The translations under genes and the position numbers were made by a program. Shown here piece after piece: positions 24,776 to 37,453 of a DNA stretch of 64,000 bases (its first letter is position 1; every line of letters starts with the position of its first letter). The notes below the pieces were generated by a model. It saw only the letters and a list, made by a program, of their open reading frames with translations, did not search any database and had not been told where the DNA came from. The DNA is taken from contig JAGPYM010000027.1 of assembly GCA_020736575.1 (NCBI GenBank), positions 248,001 through 312,000 of the forward strand. Reading direction: 5' to 3'. The stretch comes from Thelonectria olida. Its lineage: Eukaryota > Ascomycota > Sordariomycetes > Hypocreales > Nectriaceae.

Positions 24776-27047
24776 TCAGTCGTACAAATCCTTGTCCACA
24801 TCGCCATCCTTGGACGCATGCGGACTCGTCACCTTGATGCCATTCTCCAGCCTCGACAGCGTCATCACATAGCCCTTGTGGTCGCACCAGCTGCGCACCA
24901 TTTTGACCGCGTTCTTAATCTCACGTCCGTTCAGCTGCCACAAGGCCAGCTCCTTGACGTCCTCGTCGTCGAGCGGCTTTTCGTGAGACCCCGACGAAGC
25001 CGACGTCGGGTGGTCCTCCTCGGAGGTGACGTCTTTGATCTGCGGGCTTGGGAGACGCTGCAGGAACTTCTGCCAGATGCTCTCGCGGGCCTCGCGGGTC
25101 AGCGCCTGGAACAGCAGGTGCAGGCTCACGCGGCTGCGGAAGGCCGAGTCGATGGTGTGGTACAGGTTTGTGGTCAGGAAGATGATGCCGCGGAAGTACT
25201 CGAGCTCGCGCAGGAAGATGCTGACGAGCTCGTTGCGGTGGATGTCGTTGGGGTTGCGCTCGGCCATGAAGACGTCGGCCTCGTCGAGCAGGATCACGGC
25301 GTTCCACTCCGTCGCCATCTCGAAGACGCGCTTGATGTTGGCCCCCAGCGTCGCCGCGTTGATGCCCAGGTCTTCGGCCTGCAGGTAGAATAGCGGCCGC
25401 TTGGTGCGGTCGGCCACGGCTTCGGCTGTGAGCGTCTTGCCGGTGCCCGGGGGCCCGGAGAGGAGGATGATGAGGCCCTGGCCCTTGCCGACGATGACGT
25501 CTTCCATGGCGGCTGAGGAGCCCTTGGTTAGGGTGTGGTTCTCGACAAAGGAGAGAACGAGGTCTTTTTGCTGGTCGTCGTAGACGAGGTGGTCGAAGGC
25601 GTGGGCGTTCCAGACCATGGATTCAATGTCTTCCACGTAGAATTGAACTATACACGTGTTAGTGTGGTTTTTCGGGCAGCGAGAAGAGAGTCTTACCCCA
25701 GAGCTTGTTCTTGAGCGCATATCCGCCAATCATCTCAGACATAAAGGCCAGTTCCTCGGGCTTCTCGAGCATCTCCTCCTTGTTCCTGCGCTGCATCTTC
25801 TCGCTCAACCTCTTCTGCTGGGTCTTGGGGCCCTTTGAGCCTCCTTCGTCCTCCTCCTCCTCGTCCCGCGGCCGTCTTCGTCCGCGCCGCACCTGGTTCC
25901 GCGACGTCTCGGGGTCCTTGTTCTCCCGCTTGCCCAGCGCCAAGTGGTACTTGTTGTAGCCGACGACGTCGATGAGCACGCGGCCCTCGACGTTGTGCTT
26001 CTCGATGCACTGCTTCTCGCCGTCGTGCAGCGCAATGCCGTTGTAGCAGCTGTACTTGAGGCCCTGGAGGTCGAGCACCTTGTTTCCCCGGGCCACCAGC
26101 CGCTTCATGATGGCGTCCTTGTCCTGGTGGAAGTCGAAGGGGTAGTGGCGCAGCTCGGTGATGGGCGTGTTGCCCGAGAACTCGGGGATGGCGAGGTTCT
26201 TGTCATGCCAGACAAATTCCTCGCCGTTAAAGGTCATGATCTTGGCCTTGATGACGAGGAACTGGCCCTCGTTCTTCTTGACGTACTCGGTGTCCTCGAC
26301 CTTGCAGATGAACTCGGAGTTGAGCCCGTAGCTATAGACGGTGGAGCCCCGCGGGAACAGGGTCCAGGCCGTCTTGAAGTCGATGAGGCCGCTGGAGAGG
26401 AGGTGGCGGCGCTTGGTGCGCATGTCGCTGAACATGTCTTCGAGGAGGTGCAGGAGGAGGTGCAGGTAGCCCTTGAGGGAATCCTCGGCGGCGGTCTCGC
26501 GGTAGAGGGCCTTGATTTCGTCCTGGCAGAACCACAGGCCGCGGAAGGGCTGGGTAAAGTCGGCTGTGTCGTGGACGTCGAGGTAGACGTTTTCCTTTTT
26601 GAGGATGGGCTCGAGGGCGGCGACCAGCTGGGGGTTCTGGATCTCGATCTGGTGGTACTTGAGGGGGAAGCGGCCGCCGACGCACTGCTTCTCGCGGTCC
26701 TTGATCTTGTAGACCTTGATGGCGACGCGGTCCTGGGCTCGGGCTGCCGACTTGGAGAGCTGCTTTGGCGGGTAGTCGACCCATTCGAAGTGCGTCGAGT
26801 CCGAGTTACGGCCCTCGTACATGGTCTTGATGGTGGTATCGACGCCGAAGGTCGGGTCCTTGGCCGGGACGGGGACGGCGGCCGAGTTGGAATTAGAATC
26901 GTCAGTAGTGGACGAGTCAGCGTCAATGGGCTTCATATTTGTGATGGTGAGGCCGGCGTCGCCGCGGTGGAGGATCTTGCAGCGCCATTTCCAGACAAAG
27001 TCGGAGACGTCCTCGCGGTCAATGTCTCTGAGATCGCTGATACCCAT
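24776..27047 (-). CDS. AAA+ ATPase with fungal N-terminal DUF7025-like region
   Basis: Predicted 740-aa protein; exons 27047-25697 and 25647-24776, joined through a GTAAGA..ATAG intron. The ATG at 27047 begins MGISDLRDID; an upstream in-frame ATG lies in the probable leader. The C-terminal AAA module has Walker A GPPGTGKT (about 515-522), Walker B ILLDEADVF (about 569-577), a sensor-1-like LTTN (FLTTNLYHTIDSAFRSRV) and an arginine-finger region. The N-terminal about 450 residues match the layout of a large Pezizomycotina-specific family annotated only as DUF7025 plus AAA, with FxxGxxVYSYG and GFxWHDKN-like blocks. A Lys/Arg/Glu-rich segment (about residues 375-420) is probably disordered or nuclear-targeting. 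Substrate and location are unknown; members are usually called ATPase family AAA domain proteins. The 370-aa open frame on the opposite strand is a codon-bias shadow. Confidence 0.87.
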
Positions 27048-27195
27048 GGTGAGTGAGATAAGAAAAGAGGAGTGAGGCGGGGAGAATGTTGGGGTGTGAC
27101 AAGCGATGGGAGGGCCCTGTTGAGGGGAGGAGGACACTATCAAGGTACAAAATCTGCAAAAAAGGGAAAGGGACAGCAAACGAGAGAGGGGAAAT

Positions 27196-27215
27196 ATGAT
27201 GATGATGATGATGAT
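27196..27215. repeat. GAT trinucleotide repeat
   Basis: About six tandem GAT units just upstream of the AAA ATPase start, within its probable promoter or leader. Confidence 0.8.
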
Positions 27216-28624
27216 TTCACTGATCGAGCTCCCTTGAGCGTGTTTTTATTGTCATGCATGAAATAAGCCCAAGTGGCAGCCTGATGACGCGAAGGGGGGG
27301 GATGCGCCGCAAAGCTGAGCTTCAGTGTGTATGTGGTTTGTTGCCTGGGCGCAGTTGGCATCTTAGCTCAAGGGGATTGGCCGGGGTGACTCGACGGAAA
27401 GCAGGCCTTTTTACTTTAGCTGGTTGGATCTAATTGTTAACATGGTCTAGAAGATTGGATGGCCTTTGCCGTTGTGGTTGATGTTGGCTCCATTGGATGT
27501 TTGTGAGGAGGAGGAATGGTGGTTTGGTTCCCATGTGGCGCTGCGCCATCAACGGCCGGGACGAGGCAGAATTCATGATACCGGGGTTATGATGAGTCTC
27601 TCAGGTGTATTTTTCGTCTTATCAAGCAATGCGTTCACGCGAATGCATGCAAAGGACAAGTCGCTCTCCATCACTCAGCCAGACTGCAGCATGCGGATTC
27701 TCCCCTTGATGAAAGACGTTGCATCACCAAAAGATGGCATCAACATCTCCCGCTTTGACCCCGCTGGAGCCTCATTCAATCGCCTTGAAATCCATCCAAG
27801 ATCCACAGGAGCTCCCAGCCAGCCAGTAGCATCTTGCCAGCCGACGGTCCAGGACAGCCCACGGATGCGCCTGGGCGAGCACCCCGCATGCTAACGGGTG
27901 TGGTGGATGGATGCCTCCCGCTAAAAGTGCCGGGGGGTTAGTGCCGGTAAGGCGAGTTGGTGCGCCTTGGATACGAGCAAGGGGCTTGGATAGCTGAGTA
28001 TGCGATAGCGGCTTCATGTCTGAGTCGGTCATCGAGCTGATAAGAGGAGTGATTGGGCAAATGGGACTCTAGGCTTCCATTGTATGCGCATTCTGGCGTG
28101 AGAAGCGTGGCGGGTTGCCTCGTGATCGACACCGAGTCAGCATCTGCCGTCATGAAAGCAGGTCGCATTTGACAGGACTTGAAGTAGGCCAGCACGTGAG
28201 TCCTATTTCGATGCATTCTAGAGTACGTATCTATGAGCCTCTACTAGTGGAATACGAGTTTGAATCTGAAACCTAACTTAGAGTTATGCATAGGAGCCTA
28301 TGAGGTTCTCGACAATCTCGATGCCTATTTCTCGTATCTCCTGCGGCTTGCATGAAACGAGACTTGACTTCTTTGTCCACAAGCAACTGCAAATAGCCTT
28401 TGTATGAAGAGCCTGCTAATAATAAAAAGTGCCTATACGAATATTGAAATAGAAAGACCCATGCCTTCGACTCTCTCAGAGGCAAGGCTCGTATTTCTGC
28501 CACGTTTGAGCGAGAGCTAAGTAAGCTGTAGGGTAGGCTGCATCCACGCATCACAATCCTCCACCCCCACGTTTGTGCCCTAGGGCTCACAACATGAAAC
28601 TGCAACCTCGCCCTCAACAACAGC
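27216..28624. other. Intergenic, no supported gene
   Basis: Between the AAA ATPase start and the tRNA gene. The 142-aa plus frame at 27466-27894 and the 115-aa minus frame at 28273-28620 have no recognisable features. Confidence 0.5.
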
Positions 28625-28751
28625 GCGGGTTTAGCTCAGTTGGGGTGAGTAAATATTCTCTTAAAACTCCAGCACCATTAGTCTAACAATCTCTACAGAG
28701 AGCGTCAGACTGAAGATCTGAAGGTCATGTGTTCGATCCACATAAACCGCA
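28625..28751 (+). tRNA. tRNA-Phe (GAA), interrupted in the D-loop
   Basis: A nuclear tRNA-Phe gene split into 28625-28644 and 28699-28751. Removing 28645-28698 leaves exactly 73 nt that fold as a complete cloverleaf: acceptor strand GCGGGTT with AAACCGC (one G5:A68 mismatch), D-stem GCTC/GAGC, anticodon stem TCAGA/TCTGA around loop CTGAAGA (anticodon GAA at 28712-28714), T-stem ATGTG/CACAT around TTCGATC, and discriminator A73. The internal pol III promoter is intact: A-box TAGCTCAGTTGG at 28632-28643 and B-box around GTTCGATCC at 28731-28739. A T6 terminator follows 9 nt after the gene. There is no intron at the usual position 37/38; the interruption lies after G20 in the D-loop. The intact stems argue against a pseudogene, although expression cannot be seen from sequence. 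Confidence 0.88.
28645..28698 (+). other. 54-nt spliceosomal-looking intron inside tRNA-Phe
   Basis: The insert begins GTGAGT, contains CTAAC at 28683-28687 with the branch A about 11-12 nt from the end, and finishes CTACAG. These are the same signals, and the same length class, as the protein-gene introns in this window. It interrupts the D-loop between G20 and A21, where the eukaryotic tRNA splicing endonuclease does not normally cut. Removal would restore a perfect D-arm. Confidence 0.75.
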
Positions 28752-28760
28752 TACAATTCC

Positions 28761-28766
28761 TTTTTT
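28761..28766 (+). terminator. Pol III terminator of tRNA-Phe
   Basis: A run of six T on the coding strand starting 10 nt after A73, the standard RNA polymerase III stop signal. Confidence 0.8.
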
Positions 28767-29277
28767 GCTTGTCCAAGTTGTGGATTGTTGAAAGAGTCTC
28801 AATGGCTCTGCCAATCAAGACATTCGTGCTTCCGTTGTGTTTCTTTTTGGCGGTGGAATGAATAACCTCACTTCAAGTTGTGGCTTGTTACTTCGCACGC
28901 CCACATCACGCATCAGCCCAAAACACATCACGCCCTCTTGTTCAATCTCTGACTTGAAATGGTTTCGAGTGACAGACCCTTTATCAAAGAGTATACCAGC
29001 ACCGCAACGGCAGTGTGGAATATACCCCGGACCAGAATTGTCCCCCATCATAGCCTGTCCACTATGTGCGGTGTCGGCAAGGAAAAGACGCGTTAGTCTC
29101 TTCAAACTGACGACGTATCGATGCAGCCTTTGAGCTCACCCTTCACTTCAACCTTGCTATGTCTTTGCTTCTGCCTCTACTCCCAGAGGAACTGAGCCCA
29201 TCTTTCATCATCGTCTGTGAGTCATCTCTGCGAATCAATCCAGGAAAGACTCTGTCACGCTTCCTCATGGCGGCCGT
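28767..29277. other. Intergenic between tRNA-Phe and transporter relic
   Basis: No coding frame with recognisable content. A 96-aa minus-strand frame at 28815-29105 does not continue the neighbouring transporter relic. Confidence 0.45.
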
Positions 29278-29600
29278 TCATTGAGAGCCTCGCGTGCTCC
29301 CCTCGAGCGGGAGCAGGACGATACTTAACAGAATCGTCGGAGCGAGTTGAAGGCCAATTAGGAACTGCCACTGGCTCGAAGGGTCGTCTTTCAGGAAGGA
29401 CGCGCGAAACATAAAAGGCCACGGATGGATGGCCGCCGATGGCATGGAAGAGGGCTCCGATGCAGAACAAGACGGAGAAGGACACTTCCGCTGGCTTGCG
29501 ACCGAGGCGTTCTGCGATGAGCTATGCCAGGCTGGAAGCAACCGACAATGGCCCCGAGCTGCGGCGTCCCGACGGCTAGTGACTTTGTCCGCGTCCGATG
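29278..29600 (-). pseudogene. MFS sugar-transporter relic (frameshifted, internally deleted)
   Basis: Three short blocks on the minus strand, each in a different reading frame, look like consecutive parts of a sugar-porter MFS protein. They are LAVGTPQLGAIVGCF (around helix 2), then ERLGRK...SFSVLFCIGALFHAIGG (the loop 2-3 signature and helix 3), then SSQWQFLIGLQLAPTILLSIVLLP (resembling the WRIPxGLQ segment of helix 6). The first frame change falls inside contiguous homologous sequence, so it needs an indel rather than an intron. The distance between the helix 3-4 block and the WxxxxGLQ block is far shorter than in intact members, implying a deletion. Neither terminus is visible. It lies upstream of, and divergent from, the sulfatase gene. 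The family call rests on motif recognition only. Confidence 0.5.
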
Positions 29601-31999
<2,399 letters not shown>

Positions 32000-32980
32000 G
32001 GTGCCTAGGTAGACAGGGCTCAGGCTTCAGGGGTAATTGCCCATCTCCCTCCCGTGTAGATGAAGACGATGCATTGTCTCCTCGTTTGCTGCCTTCTCTA
32101 CTCCAATGGCAACACGGACACAAGTGAATTAACCCTTGGTCCCCTTCCCGCCCGTCTGATATCACCATCCCAAACAAAGCGGTCTGTTAGCGTCTGTGCC
32201 AGAGGCTACGTGCATATATCATCGGAGAATATCCCAATAACGTGCCACATCCTTGTCCCGCCGGCTTCTCCGCGCTCAGCCAGGAGCCGAAAGCGTCCCG
32301 TGGAAACCATTTGCGGTCATACTGTTTCCCTGGGGGGACGGAGTTGACAGGGGCCAAAGGCTCTAAAGGGTGATATACCAAACTGGTTGAAGTTTTGTGT
32401 CTTTTTTTCGATTCGAATGCAGGTGAAACGTTGTCTGCTTGGTTCGAGGCCGAACAAAACAGTAACAAGAAGTACAAGAGGGAGAAATCTCCTTGTATGC
32501 GGGTTTCCATGGGGAGTTGTCCAACCAATTTGCGAGGACGGGCTTGGGCAAACACTCAAACAATAAAGGGGGGCGGCCTTGGGGGCATGAAGCCTTTTGT
32601 TGTCGTTACTTCTCTACGTTTCTCTGCAATTCTTGGGAACCTTTTGTCTGCTCTTCCTTTATCCTGGGGCTCAAGTCTCGTCCCTTTGCATTGTTGCGAC
32701 TTGTTGCCATACTCCGAAACCGAGTGATGACAGGCAGTTTCGTCCGAGTAAAACTGCATAGACTGCCATGGTCGCCTCTCTTGGACTGACTCATTCAATG
32801 ACAAGCCATCGACAGTCATCGACTTGGCTATAAAGTCTTCCATCCTTACCGAGGCCCAAGGTTTCTCTTTCGTCTTCCTTCTCTCCAGTCCTCTTCCTCT
32901 CCCTCTCCAACAGCATCACTGTATCACGTCTATCCACAACACCCCCATCAGCTCTACTTCCTCCTCTCTCGCTCAACACC
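32000..32980. other. Intergenic, leader of the RRM gene at its right end
   Basis: No supported coding region. The last about 120 bp before 32981 are strikingly C/T-rich (CTCTCC-type tracts) and are probably the promoter/5' leader of the RRM gene. Confidence 0.5.
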
Positions 32981-34563
32981 ATGTCTGGGCCGCCCAACAA
33001 CAACCCTTGGGGCACGGGATGGCATCTCCCCACCAGCACCAACCGCCGTCTCGACTATCCCGCCCCCCCCAGCCCACGACTTCACAGGGACACTGGGAAC
33101 TCTGACGATGGGCGATCCAAAGTTGGCATGCTCACACCGTCCCAGAACTACTCCTCCAGCCTCCCTTCGTATCACGCCCCTTCGTCTCGCCTCTCGTCTC
33201 ATAGCACCTTGTCCTCGGCTCGAGCTCCCTTGCAACCCCCTGAGCGGACTCCTCTGAGTGTCTTGACGCCCAACTCCATCACTCACTTGCACTCGTTGTA
33301 CGGACCTACGAAGGCGTCATCCCAATCCCTATCCAACTCCGCCTCGACCAATTTCAGCGTCACTGCTGAATCGTTTCGTCCATCGACCTTTGTTACTTCT
33401 GGGCTTGAACCCCCCGGTAAGTCCAACCTCCCTCCAGTAGCACAAGCATGCACCGCAGTCACACATGATGCAACTGAGACGTACCACACAGTCCCTATAA
33501 CTAACGCTGTTGTTCTGCAGGACTGTCAATTCTTCGAGAACCTCGCTTGCCCCATGGCAATGGTTTTTCCTCCTCATTGGCCTGGATCGACAACATTCTC
33601 GGGAACGCAGATGTTGCTCCCCCTGCCCGTAACTCGACTCCGAGCCAGAGACCACCACGTCCCAGTTTCCCCGTCTATCGGGATCCAGTCCCTCAGGTTC
33701 AGCAACAAGCATCTCAGCTTCAGCCCCAACAGCCAGTACCGCAGCTCCCACAGCCACGCCCGAAGCTGGAGCCAGAGGCAGACCTTACTCCGACCCGGTC
33801 CTTGGAGGTTCGTCGCTTCAAGCCCATGAACGCTCTTGACCACAGCCAACGCACTAAAAGGGACACGAAAGATGGGCGAGAAGTCGTCTGGGCCGAGGAG
33901 TCTGCTTTCTCTAGCAACTATCGCGGCGAACGCAGTGCTCGAAACGCGAGCGTCGAGGATCTCCCCGACGACATGAACTGTGCCCTCTGGATCACCAACC
34001 TTCCTCCCGATGTCACTTACACGCAGCTTCTCGCCGCCATTCGCAACGTTGGACGCATCTACTGCACCGTCATCAACAGCCCCGACTACATCCACCACCA
34101 GACTGCCGCCGCCAAGCTCGTCTTCTTCCAACCCGGTCCCGCGCAGAAACTGTTCGCCCAATCCCTGAACACGGGTCTGACCTTTGGTGGCCGCCGAGCC
34201 AAGGTCGCACACAACCGCGTCAAGCACAGCGAGCAGCCCATCGAGGGAAGTCGGGTGCTCATCATCACGGGCGACGCAGAGTACGTCAACAAGACGGCGC
34301 TGACCGAGTGGTTCGACAAGCGCTTCGTGTTCCAGGTTGACAAGGTGACGACGCTGATCAAGGACGACGCTTGCGGGCGCGCCGTTGTTGAGTTCAAGTT
34401 TGGCAGCTACCGGTGCCAGGCGCAGATGGGCAAGATGTCGCTGGAGAAGGACAATCCCGAGTGGTTGATGAAGGTTGAGTTTGGGCTGGATCCGTGCGAG
34501 GTGGGCGATGAGATGACATCGTATGGAGTTGCCGGGATGCGGATTCAGGGCTTGGGTATCTAG
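32981..34563 (+). CDS. RRM-domain RNA-binding protein
   Basis: Predicted 492-aa protein; exons 32981-33416 and 33521-34563 (donor GTAAGT, acceptor CTGCAG, CTAAC branch site). The N-terminal about 290 residues are Ser/Pro/Gln-rich and probably disordered. An RRM-like fold follows at about residues 298-374, with an RNP2-like strand CALWITNLP and a TAAAKLVFF strand at the RNP1 position. A second, weaker RRM-like unit follows (about 390-455; SRVLIITGD ... GRAVVEFKF). The aromatic residues usual in RNP1 are only partly kept, so binding may be atypical. The family is found in Pezizomycotina and usually left unnamed. Expected role: RNA binding in nucleus or cytoplasm; the target is unknown. The downstream gene converges on it. 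Confidence 0.82.
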
Positions 34564-35539
34564 GTCTTTGGACTTGCGCGGTGGATGTGTAGATTTTGGA
34601 TTGCCCTCTTGGCATTGGATGCCTTAGGGGTCTTCTGGCCTGAGCTGGATTCTTCCCGATAGTTGGCACTTCTTGGATCGTATTGTATTGTACTCGGGAT
34701 ACTTCTATTTTGGCTCGATTGGTATGGCAGAGTGGTAAGGGGGAAGTCGTTTAAGCATTGACTCGGACGCCCGGTAGTTGGTATCGAGGCAGATACTCGA
34801 CAGAGTAATCAGAAGACGAATGCAGTTATCAGCGAGTTGCTCCCCGGAATAGAATATGTTTGGTCTTGCAACCCTTTTATGGCATCATGATTGCAGCTCT
34901 GTCAAGTTGTACGATACTGACTTGAAAGGTTTCACCGCCGACTTCGTCTGTGTACAGCAACCACGTGGACGAGGCTCAGGAGGGGGAAGCCGTTTGGTAG
35001 AAGCTGTAGAACGTATGACGGGGGAGAAGCGGATTGGCTCCCATCGATGACAACGACTAATCCGAGGGGGGTCTGAGGAGGGACACTTGGCAACAACTGC
35101 TTCGTGACGTAAGGCAACAGCAGAGCTTCATACGCGTGACGCGAGAACTCGCCCACTTGGTGCTTCGAGGAGGTCAACAGTTAACACCAGCTTGACAGAA
35201 TCATACTCAACACAACAGACATCACTAGCACTTAAGGACTAACCGAGGCTTGCATAAGGAGCTCATAAGATGGGGGCTAAGACTGTGTGTTTTTTTGTTA
35301 ACTAGTAGTACATATGATACATATAGATTGGCTGCCCTTCGGGTCTTATGCCCTAACGTCCCTAACTCCCTATGCCCGTAGGCTGATGCTGTTGATGCCC
35401 TCAGGGGCTGATGCCTTAGGGTCTTATGCTCGCTCCAAAAAAACAAAAAAACAAAGAATCGTGAGTCATAGTCTCGTTCAAAAAATCATAGCCCCCCACG
35501 CTCTCTTCACCTCCGCCGCTGACTTGTGTACAGGCCCGT
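34564..35539. other. Convergent intergenic region
   Basis: About 1 kb between the 3' ends of the RRM gene and the unknown gene on the minus strand. It holds both 3' regions and, at 35338-35431, a cluster of short repeated words described separately. No gene is seen. Confidence 0.5.
35338..35431. repeat. Short repeat cluster with telomere-like words
   Basis: GGGTCTTATG occurs at 35341-35350 and again at about 35419-35428; between them lie CCCTAACGTCCCTAACTCCC, which is a degenerate CCCTAA array, and repeated CTGATGC/TTGATGCC words with a GCCC-TCAG-GGGC hairpin. A TTAGGG precedes the second copy. This may be an interstitial telomere-like tract or a chance low-complexity patch. Confidence 0.4.
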
Positions 35540-36662
35540 TCAGATGGGCTGGTGGTGAGCCATGATGGCATCAATGAGACGCTGTCGGAACGTCTCGTAG
35601 GGCTGGTAGGGGAACTTGCTACCGTGGATGGCTAGGTTGGAAGGGGGAGTTGCCATGGTCTCAGCGAGAGCTCTGGGGTAGTTGAACTTCGAAAGGAATG
35701 AAGCACTCATGGTAGCCGAATAGAAGTTGATGAACTCGGTGTTGTTCTCGTCAACAAGGACAGCACAGACCTGTGCAAGGTTGAGAGAATGCGTCAGCGT
35801 TTGATATTTTGATTATTATTTGGTGGAAGGAAGAGAATCAACGTACCTTGTATTCACGGTCCCGGTTCTCCTCAGCTCTGATAGCCGCAGCATTCTCAGG
35901 CTTGGCAGTAGCATCATCCTCGCCGTTGCTAGTGTCATGGACCAGCCATGCCTGCTCCTGAGCCAAGCCAATCAATACAGCAAGGATGTAGGGATCACGA
36001 TTGTGGTCGGCAGGGTCCAGGTGCTTGAGCTGCAGTTGTCGCATTTCGGCAACAGGAACGTTATTGGACTGGGCGCGACGGCGAGGTCCAGGAACGGGGT
36101 AGACCAGTTCACGTTGGATCTTGATCATGATGCGCTGCATGAAAGCAAAGACAACAGGCTGATGCTTGCGCCGGGGGTTAGCTTGGCCATCGCGTGAAGC
36201 ATCGCGCGAAGCAGGGGCAAAGGTCATGCCGTGAAGACGAAAAGTGTGGGTATGGCCATAGTGGAATTGGCCGTAGTTACTAAGCAAGCGAGTTAGTCAT
36301 GCATGTTGCTGCTTGCTAGAGGAGGTTGCTTACCTTTCGCATCGGAAGGGAGCCTTTGGACCCTTGGGGTCCTTCTGCCCAGCCAACAAGTGACGGATGT
36401 ACTGGTTCTTGTTGTTCGAGGTCGCCAAGCGCTCGGCCTCGTGGGTCCAGTCGTCAATGGGCCGGGGGTCAACGGGACCCTTGCCGTCGGCTGGAGCCGC
36501 CTGATCGACGATGTTGACGGGCCGATCCTGGTCCTTGTCATTGTCCCTGTTGATGACGAAGGCGACTTCGAGGAGCTCGACGTGTCTGTCCTTCCACTCG
36601 GAGGGCTGCACAAAGATGCGCTCCCGGGGATTCTGACGGACGAGATCCTCGATGGAGGCCAT
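35540..36662 (-). CDS. Conserved-looking fungal protein of unknown function
   Basis: Predicted 330-aa protein from three exons: 36662-36334, 36279-35847, 35770-35540. Introns start GTAAGC and GTACGT and end TTAG and ACAG, and all phases fit. The ATG at 36662 is preferred over an upstream in-frame ATG because it has a better context (CATCATGG) and avoids a low-complexity leader derived from a GA repeat. I do not recognise a family. Visible features are a central FRLHGMTFAP block, a Lys/Arg-rich stretch, ILAVLIGLAQEQAW (possible helix), and a C-terminal VCAVLVDENNTEFINFYSATMSASFLSKF block that looks like beta-strands followed by a helix. There is no signal peptide or clear membrane segment. The clean gene structure and balanced composition support a real gene. 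Confidence 0.75.
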
Positions 36663-37453
36663 GATGGAGACGACAGGGGAGAGAGAGAGAGAGAGAGAGA
36701 GAGAAGGCAAACGAGGGAAATAGGGGCTAGGACGTGTTCGAAAGGATGCAAACGAGGGATGCAAGGAAGAGAGGGTTGGAATGAGTTGTCACGAACGAAG
36801 CCGGCTGGGTTTGCTTTGGTGCGAGTGAGTGAAGGGAAAGAAGGGAAGAGAAGAAGTTGAGAGAATGAAACGAATGCCCTCGTGGCTTTGAGTGCTGAGG
36901 CATTGGCTGCACCGGCCGAGGGGCAGCGCCACATGACCCCACCCGAGCAACCCGCATGAAGAAGTTGCAGGGCTCAGACGCCAGCTGACAGTGATTAATT
37001 AATGGGAGAGATGTTGGGGGATTGGTGTTGGGTTTTTATTATTTATTTTGAAACCGCGGAGGGGGAGGAGGAAGCAGGGGCAGGACAGGAGAGCAAACAA
37101 GGACAATAGTCAGCAACTCTACGCTATAGTAATGGCGTACGTAATAGTTGGACCGAGGAGAGGTCAATACTACCTACTATGTAGCATGTATGTAACAAGT
37201 CTGATTATCCTCGCTCCAAACAGCTCCCTTGGCACTAGGACTCGCTCCAAAGAACCTCTATCTCTCCATCGATCGACGCAGCTCCCCAATGTGCCTGTTG
37301 CTGCCTGACCATGCTGGACCACGTGATTCTACCTATTAGTTCTTCCCACACATGCAGCAACACATGCAAACACCATCCCACAAACCACCAGAAATCTCCC
37401 ACGACTTATTTCCGCCAATCCCCCCCTTCTTCATTTCCCACTGGCCACGAGTC
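36663..37453. other. Divergent intergenic region with GA repeat
   Basis: Upstream DNA of the unknown gene (minus) and the kinase-like gene (plus). It includes a GA run next to the start at 36662. No gene is seen. Confidence 0.5.
36679..36704. repeat. GA dinucleotide microsatellite
   Basis: Perfect GA run of about 13 units lying 17 nt upstream of the start codon of the minus-strand gene, so it would be a CT tract in that transcript's leader. Confidence 0.9.

Noticed and set aside
25944..27056. 370-aa plus-strand open frame antisense to the AAA ATPase
   Set aside because: Val/Leu/Glu/Asp-rich mirror of GC-rich codons; no domain, no independent gene structure.
34715..34800. tRNA-like start (GGTATGGCAGAGTGG) after the RRM gene
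   Set aside because: No matching T-arm or anticodon stem can be folded downstream.
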